A stretch of DNA of 64,000 bases from Desulfobacteraceae bacterium (GTDB taxonomy: Bacteria; Desulfobacterota; Desulfobacteria; Desulfobacterales; UBA5616). The notes beneath the pieces are model-generated. The model did no database searches, was not told the origin of the DNA, and worked only from the letters and a program-made list of their open reading frames with translations. A program made the position numbers and the translations under genes. The stretch spans positions 1-64,000 of the forward strand of contig VMSV01000067.1 of the NCBI GenBank assembly GCA_013791935.1, read 5' to 3'. How positions within the stretch are numbered: the stretch's first letter is position 1; the number at the start of each line of letters is the position of its first letter. Shown here in pieces: positions 59,424 to 64,000 of this stretch.

Positions 59424-59963
59424 CTAAGTCGTCCTTTTCGCCTTTCCTTTCCGATACGCCATGGTAAGCACGAAGCGGCAAAGAAGTTTCTTCCAGCCTG
59501 ATATCTCATACGCTTCTGACGTAAGCCTGCAACCACATTTGCTGCACTCCGTCGCATACCATGAAAAAGGTGCGCCGCAGTCTGGGCACGACCAACGCTT
59601 TTGCTGTGCCGCGAGCCAGGGGTCAACGCCGTCGCGTTTAATCGCCTCCAGGTTGGATGTCGCTTCGCGGGCGTGCGGAAGGAACTTCGACACGGATTGC
59701 CATTTACCATACATTTTGCACGGGTAATCGGCGCAGCCGATGCAGTGCGCCACACCTTTCTCTCGGGCGCAGTGGCGAAGGTTACATGTGCTGCAACCAG
59801 CGTACACGATGTCGGATTTGCATCCACCGCAAGCGAGATCCTCCTTCGAAACACTTCCAAGACAAGCGGCGAATTCGTCAGTGCGACCGGTTTCACTTCG
59901 CATTACGATGGATCATGCTCCGCAGTATATTCCACAGTAGGTATCGGGATTGAATTTATCCAT
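59424..59963 (-). CDS. DUF3795-like Cys-rich protein with in-frame TGA (59913-59915); candidate selenoprotein or nonsense-disrupted gene
   Basis: In-frame reading MDKFNPDTYCGIYCGA[TGA]SIVMRSETGRTDEFAACLG...LACGGCKSD...CSTC; the provided ORF (59424..59903) starts only downstream of the TGA. Confidence 0.7.
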
Positions 59964-60004
59964 TCATTTTCTCTTTTCCAAGTATGGCTGTGATTCGTAG
60001 TATC

Positions 60005-60094
60005 GTCCAACCCGACTGTGCGGCACCGGCGTAAAGATGCCCCGCGCAGTGCGTGGCATTGCTCCTGACGTCCGCCACGAGCCGGTTGTTGGGC
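60005..60094 (-). other. attC-like site
   Basis: Minus: GCCCAAC ... GTTGGAC termini, imperfect palindrome ACCGGCTCGTGGCGGAC/CCGACTGTGCGG; starts 3 nt after the stop of 60098..60394. Confidence 0.72.
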
Positions 60095-60097
60095 ATC

Positions 60098-60394
60098 TTA
60101 ACTGTCCTCTTCGCTTGGCATAAATACATAAGATTGTAAAATTCGATTTCTATCATCACGGATGAAGACCATCATGCCCCCGCTGGCCGATATTTCTTCG
60201 AAATTGCGTTGAGCGGCTTCGCGTGTTCTTTCTGACAATCCTGCGAGATATTCTTTTGCAGGCATTGCCAATACCTTTCGAGTATCAACATCACATTCGA
60301 TGATTGGATTTTTATCTCCGTGTTCATCCCAGGCCAGCATGACTGTTGGCCAAAATTCACTTATCAGTTCTGTATAGTCTGTCATTTTCGCCAT
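60098..60394 (-). CDS. Hypothetical small protein (gene cassette)
   Basis: MAKMTDYTELISEFWPTVMLAWDEHGDKNPIIECDVDTRKVLAMPAKEYL...; packed between two attC-like sites. Confidence 0.72.
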   Translation of the reverse strand: MAKMTDYTELISEFWPTVMLAWDEHGDKNPIIECDVDTRKVLAMPAKEYLAGLSERTREAAQRNFEEISASGGMMVFIRDDRNRILQSYVFMPSEEDS

Positions 60395-60400
60395 TATTCT

Positions 60401-60531
60401 GCCCAACACAGAATTAAGGTGCGGGCAGGGTATGCACCAGTGAAGATGGCCGAAGGATACAAGAGCCCGTGAAAATATAAGAAGAAAAAGTCGCTCGACC
60501 CTGCCCGTCAATCTTGAATGACTTGTTGGTT
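60401..60531 (-). other. attC-like site
   Basis: Minus: AACCAAC ... CGGGCAGGGT/ACCCTGCCCG (perfect 10-bp stem) ... GTTGGGC; overlaps the hicB 3' end. Confidence 0.68.
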
Positions 60532-60858
60532 GCTGTTTTTTAGAACTTTTAGAAGTGCCTCATTAACCAATGTGTTTAGGCTTTTGCCGTTTTTATGTGC
60601 CTGGACAACAAGTGTTTTATGAAGCTCTGGTCCAACACGGACTAAAAACTTACCGGAATAAGGTTTGTCAGGTTCTTCACCACGTTCTTTACAAAAGGCC
60701 AAATAGTCTTCCACAGAATCTACAAATGCGGTCCGCAATTTATCGACGGTTTCACCTTCGAAGGTTATTAAATCCCTTAAATTGATGACTTCACCATGAA
60801 AAATATTGGCCTCATCATCAAATTCTACTTTTGCAAAATATCCTTTATATTCCATCAT
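60508..60858 (-). CDS. hicB: HicB-family antitoxin
   Basis: MMEYKGYFAKVEFDDEANIFHGEVINLRDLITFEGETVDKLRTAF... plus C-terminal RHH. Confidence 0.9.
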   Translation of the reverse strand: MMEYKGYFAKVEFDDEANIFHGEVINLRDLITFEGETVDKLRTAFVDSVEDYLAFCKERGEEPDKPYSGKFLVRVGPELHKTLVVQAHKNGKSLNTLVNEALLKVLKNSNQQVIQD

Positions 60859-61109
60859 GGTATTACCCCCGTTTCTTGCAGAAACCTCCTTACAGATTTA
60901 ACGGCGCCTTTGTTTGTTACTCTTTCCGGGTGTGGTCGATGAAAAACAGCACGTACATCATTTAAGGCGACTCGGACACGGGAACCACTTCCCTCAGAAA
61001 TTTCGGCACCAAGAGCAACAAAGAGCGCCTCAATATTAACCCAAGAAATATCCGAACGTTCCGGCTTTTCAAATATTTTATCAAGGGTTTGCTGTTGCTT
61101 TTTATTCAT
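60855..61109 (-). CDS. hicA: HicA-family toxin
   Basis: ISWVNIEALFVALGAEISEGSGSRVRVALNDVRAVFHRPHP; overlaps hicB. Confidence 0.9.
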   Translation of the reverse strand: MNKKQQQTLDKIFEKPERSDISWVNIEALFVALGAEISEGSGSRVRVALNDVRAVFHRPHPERVTNKGAVKSVRRFLQETGVIP

Positions 61110-61157
61110 GAGATTATGATATCACATCTTGGTATCATGTCAAGGGCGATTTTTTGC

Positions 61158-61278
61158 AACCAACCCATCATCACAGGTGAGCAGGGTTTGCGGACTTCGC
61201 AAATGAGAGTTCAACACCAAAATTGGCCGAAACCAAGGCGGCCCGCCCCTGCGAATCCTGTGCATGGTAAGGTTATGG
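61158..61278 (-). other. attC-like site
   Basis: Minus: CCATAAC ... CACAGGATTCGCAGGG/CCCTGCTCACCTGTG bulged stem ... GTTGGTT. Confidence 0.68.
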
Positions 61279-61286
61279 GCTCGCTG

Positions 61287-61514
61287 CTATTGATGTGCTG
61301 AATATTCATCCAGAAGTCGGCGTATCATTTTTTGATACTGAGTATTATATTTCTTTGCTTCCTTTTTAAAAAAATCAATGCTCGTTTTACTCAGAGAAAT
61401 TGTGACCTTGACGGTTTCGTCTTTCAATGCAAGTTCTTCAGGTGAAGGAAGAAAGTCGGAAATGACCTTAACCTTTCCAATGGGCTCATCCGTGTATTTT
61501 ATTTTGGTTGTCAT
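61287..61514 (-). CDS. brnA: BrnA-family antitoxin
   Basis: VKVTISLSKTSIDFFKKEAKKYNTQYQKMIRRLLDEYSAHQ; overlaps brnT. Confidence 0.82.
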   Translation of the reverse strand: MTTKIKYTDEPIGKVKVISDFLPSPEELALKDETVKVTISLSKTSIDFFKKEAKKYNTQYQKMIRRLLDEYSAHQ

Positions 61515-61779
61515 ATATCTTTTTTCCTTTCCGCCAATATCCGGCGCCGATAATTCTGATTTTGTTTTTTCTGTAGGTAAACCTAACTGTCATAATTCCG
61601 CCAGAGACACGACCAAGGCAATAAAATCGTTTTTCATCTTCGCTGTGCTCAAGATCCTCCAGAATGACACGATTATGATCTAAGAAAGCAAGCTGTGCCA
61701 AGGCAAATGAAACGCCATGTTTTTCCTGATTAATCGAGTCTTTATTGTAATCCCACTCAAAATCAGATCGTTTTTTCAT
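61486..61779 (-). CDS. brnT: BrnT-family toxin
   Basis: FEWDYNKDSINQEKHGVSFALAQLAFLD...EKRFYCLGRV...TVRFTYRKNKIRIIGAG. Confidence 0.92.
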   Translation of the reverse strand: MKKRSDFEWDYNKDSINQEKHGVSFALAQLAFLDHNRVILEDLEHSEDEKRFYCLGRVSGGIMTVRFTYRKNKIRIIGAGYWRKGKKIYDNQNKIHG

Positions 61780-61848
61780 AGATTTACAATATGTTTAGAA
61801 AGGAACTGTGTCAATATAATTATATGGCTATTTATATGGCTTCATTAC

Positions 61849-61916
61849 CCATAACACCGCAGCATCACAGGTGCGCGGCTGGCTTTCGCGCATCCTTGTG
61901 AATGCGCTCGTTAAAA
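61849..61916 (-). other. attC-like site (best folded)
   Basis: Minus: TTTTAAC-GAG-CGCATTCACAAGGATGCGCG-loop-CGCGCACCTGTGATGCTGCG-GT-GTTATGG, long stem with bulges. Confidence 0.78.
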
Positions 61917-61979
61917 TTTTTATTGACAAGCAACCATTTTGGAACCATAATGGTGCCTCTATAAATCAAGGAGGAAGAT

Positions 61980-62222
61980 ATGGCATCAATTACGATAAAA
62001 AACATACCACAAGAGTTATATGAAAAATTAAAAATTACAGCCTCTTTGAATCACCGGAGTCTCAATAATGAGACGATTAATTGTCTTGAATCTGTCTTAA
62101 TGCCTCAACAATTATCAGTTGCTGACAAATTGTTACGAGCCAAAAGAATACGAACCAAATTGGGTAATGCGGTCTTTGACCCTGATGAAATTAAAAATGC
62201 CATCGAAGAAGGTCGAGCATGA
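61980..62222 (+). CDS. FitA-like Arc/RHH antitoxin
   Basis: MASITIKNIPQELYEKLKITASLNHRSLNNETINCLESVL. Confidence 0.88.
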   Translation: MASITIKNIPQELYEKLKITASLNHRSLNNETINCLESVLMPQQLSVADKLLRAKRIRTKLGNAVFDPDEIKNAIEEGRA

Positions 62223-62626
62223 TCATAGTTGATACAAATGTAATTGCATATCTGTATTTGCCTAACAGGTTTACACCTGATGCTGAAAAATTGCTTATTC
62301 AGGAACCGGTCTGGGGAGCACCCCATCTCTGGAGAAGTGAGCTTAGAAATGTCATCGCTCTTTATCTCCGAAAAAAGATAGTTTCATTTGAACAAGCAAT
62401 TCAAATTCAGGCTGAAGCCGAGTTGTTAATGGCAGAAAATGAATTTACGGTGAAATCATCGGAGATCCTTTCTCTTGTTAATAAAAGTACTTGCTCTGCT
62501 TATGATTGCGAATTTGTAGCTTTAGCACAAAATTTCAAATCTACCCTTGTAACAGCGGATAAAAAAATCCTTTCTGAATTTCCGTCAACTGCAAAATCTC
62601 TTCAACAGTTTCTGAAAAAATCTTAA
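62219..62626 (+). CDS. PIN-domain toxin (VapC/FitB-like)
   Basis: MIIVDTNVIAYLYLPNRFTPDAEKLL...; overlaps the antitoxin by 4 nt. Confidence 0.9.
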   Translation: MIIVDTNVIAYLYLPNRFTPDAEKLLIQEPVWGAPHLWRSELRNVIALYLRKKIVSFEQAIQIQAEAELLMAENEFTVKSSEILSLVNKSTCSAYDCEFVALAQNFKSTLVTADKKILSEFPSTAKSLQQFLKKS

Positions 62627-62741
62627 CGCGCTAACCTTGCAGGAAGGGTAGAAGATAGTCGCAAATTTAATTGTAATACAAAAAATGGCTTTAAGAAAAA
62701 TGCCTGGACCCTTCCTGTCCAAGTGGAGCCGATTGTTGAAC
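62621..62741 (+). other. attC-like site
   Basis: TCTTAAC ... CAGGAAGGGT/ACCCTTCCTG (perfect 10-bp stem) ... GTTGAAC; begins at the toxin stop codon. Confidence 0.58.
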
Positions 62742-62784
62742 GAAGCCGCTCTGCGGCGATAAATTTCAAAATAGTATACAATCC

Positions 62785-63350
62785 CTTGATGCCTATTCTC
62801 GGGCTGTCCGTCGGGTCAGCGAACATTTTGATTGCTGCCCGGATCAATTGACCCCGGAACAATTGGAAATCTATTTTGCAGATCTGGTCGATTCCCACTC
62901 ATGGAGTACCGTCAAAATAGATCGAAATGGCCTGCAATTCTTTGGCGACATGTGCTCAAGATTGACTGGCAATGGCTTAATATCATAAAGCCCCCGAAAA
63001 TCCATACCATCCCCGATATTCTTACCCCTGCCGAGATAGAGCGACTCATCGGCAAAACCCGCAAACTACGCTACCGTGTTTATTTATTAACCACCTATTC
63101 AATGGGCCTTCGTTTGGAAGAAGCCTTATCCCTTCAAGTCGGTGATATTGATGCCGGGCGCAAACAGGTTCATATCCGCCGAGGCAAAGGGCATAAAGAC
63201 CGCATGGTGCCTCTGCCGGATCTTACGTTACTTGCATTGCGTGAACTCTGGAGCAGGCACCGTCATCCAAAATTCATATTCCCCAATGCCAACGGTTCTT
63301 TTCAAACCATTCAGCAGGCGACAACTCATATGGATAGAGGAGGCACACAA
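62785..63350 (+). pseudogene. Tyrosine recombinase remnant of an IS91-type element
   Basis: SLDAYSRAVRRVSEHF...LTPEQLEIYFADL in one frame, frameshift near 62934, then LTPAEIERLIGKTRKLRYRVYLLTTYSMGLRLEEALSLQVGDID...; catalytic C-terminus missing. Confidence 0.8.
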
Positions 63351-64000
63351 AATGCCATGAACTCAGATCCTTGGTCTGGCATCATCAAAAGGCGGCCTAT
63401 TCCATCTTCTTCATTTGCGTTGCAAGCACCCTGAAGGATTTCGGGCTGAATCCAAAACACCTTGGAGCCGAAATCGGCATGACCATGGTGCTGCATACGC
63501 ATAACAGGAGACTGGATTTTCATCCCCATGTGCATGTCGTGGTTCCCGGCGGCGGCGTGGATAAACGCAGACGCCAAGCTCTTTCGCGCCCGCTTTTTGT
63601 CGGCTTTATTTGAAGCTGGACTTCCCGTTCCCGAAAGCGTTCCCGAAGACTGGGTCGTTGATTGTGCCCACGTTGGCAAAGGCATAAGCGCTCTGAAATA
63701 CCTGTCCCGATATTTATACCGGGGGGTTATCAGCGAAAAGAATATCGTTTCCAACCAAAATGGCCTGGTGACTTTCAAATACATTGAAAGCCGTACCGGA
63801 AAAACCTGCCATCGAACCCTCAAAGGGGAGGACTTTATACGCCTGATCCTGCAGCATGTCCTGCCCAAAGGTTTTCGAAGAGTTCGAGACTACGGATTCC
63901 TTCATAGCAACGCCAAAAAATTGTTGTTTCTGGTTCAGTTGATTCTGTACGTTGGCATTCCGGAGATAATAAAACGGCCAAGACCTTTTTTCAAATGCCC
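63350..64000 (+). pseudogene. IS91-family transposase remnant, frameshifted, runs off the right edge
   Basis: KHLGAEIGMTMVLHTHNRRLDFHPHVHVVVPGGGVDKRRRQ, then other frames: VVDCAHVGKGISALKYLSRYLYRGVISEKNIVSNQNGLVTFKYIES...LQHVLPKGFRRVRDYGFLHSNAKKL. Confidence 0.85.

Noticed and set aside
58490-62741. CRISPR array or defence island interpretation of the repeated palindromes
   Set aside because: Elements are dissimilar in sequence, of variable length and separated by whole genes; no direct-repeat/spacer periodicity and no cas genes.

Overview
The window looks like a chromosomal segment of a sulfate-reducing-type deltaproteobacterium (Desulfobacterales-like, inferred from gene content only). The core carries: a catabolic-looking cluster (aconitase-family dehydratase pair, isocitrate-lyase/PEP-mutase-family lyase, 4-hydroxybutyryl-CoA-dehydratase-family enzyme, SDR) beside an unusual TetR-pseudo-SDR fusion; TauE/SafE and CrcB transporters; a TunR-like integrase-Mop regulator; a heavy-metal efflux block (P-type ATPase, RND CzcCBA-like, PII-like protein); a sulfur/methionine/cysteine/Fe-S block (metF-metV fusion, metW, metX, metY, cysK with an in-frame TAG, cysE, nifS, nifU, siroheme/ferredoxin-like protein); nrfHA; a hybrid histidine kinase; sdh/frdCAB; ykgJ-recR-ybaB-dnaX; tRNA-Ser; and a SWIM/SNF2 pair. 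The two ends are accessory. The left edge holds the 5' part of a group II intron, a vapBC pair and a broken HicB. The right end (about 58.5-62.75 kb) reads as an integrase-less integron cassette cluster (CALIN-like): toxin-antitoxin pairs and small genes separated by palindromic attC-like sites, whose R'' boxes are complementary to the start of their own cassette. It includes a DUF3795-like gene with an in-frame TGA at a Cys position (candidate selenocysteine). A decayed integrase/IS91-type element follows. All calls come from reading the sequence and ORF translations; no database search was run.
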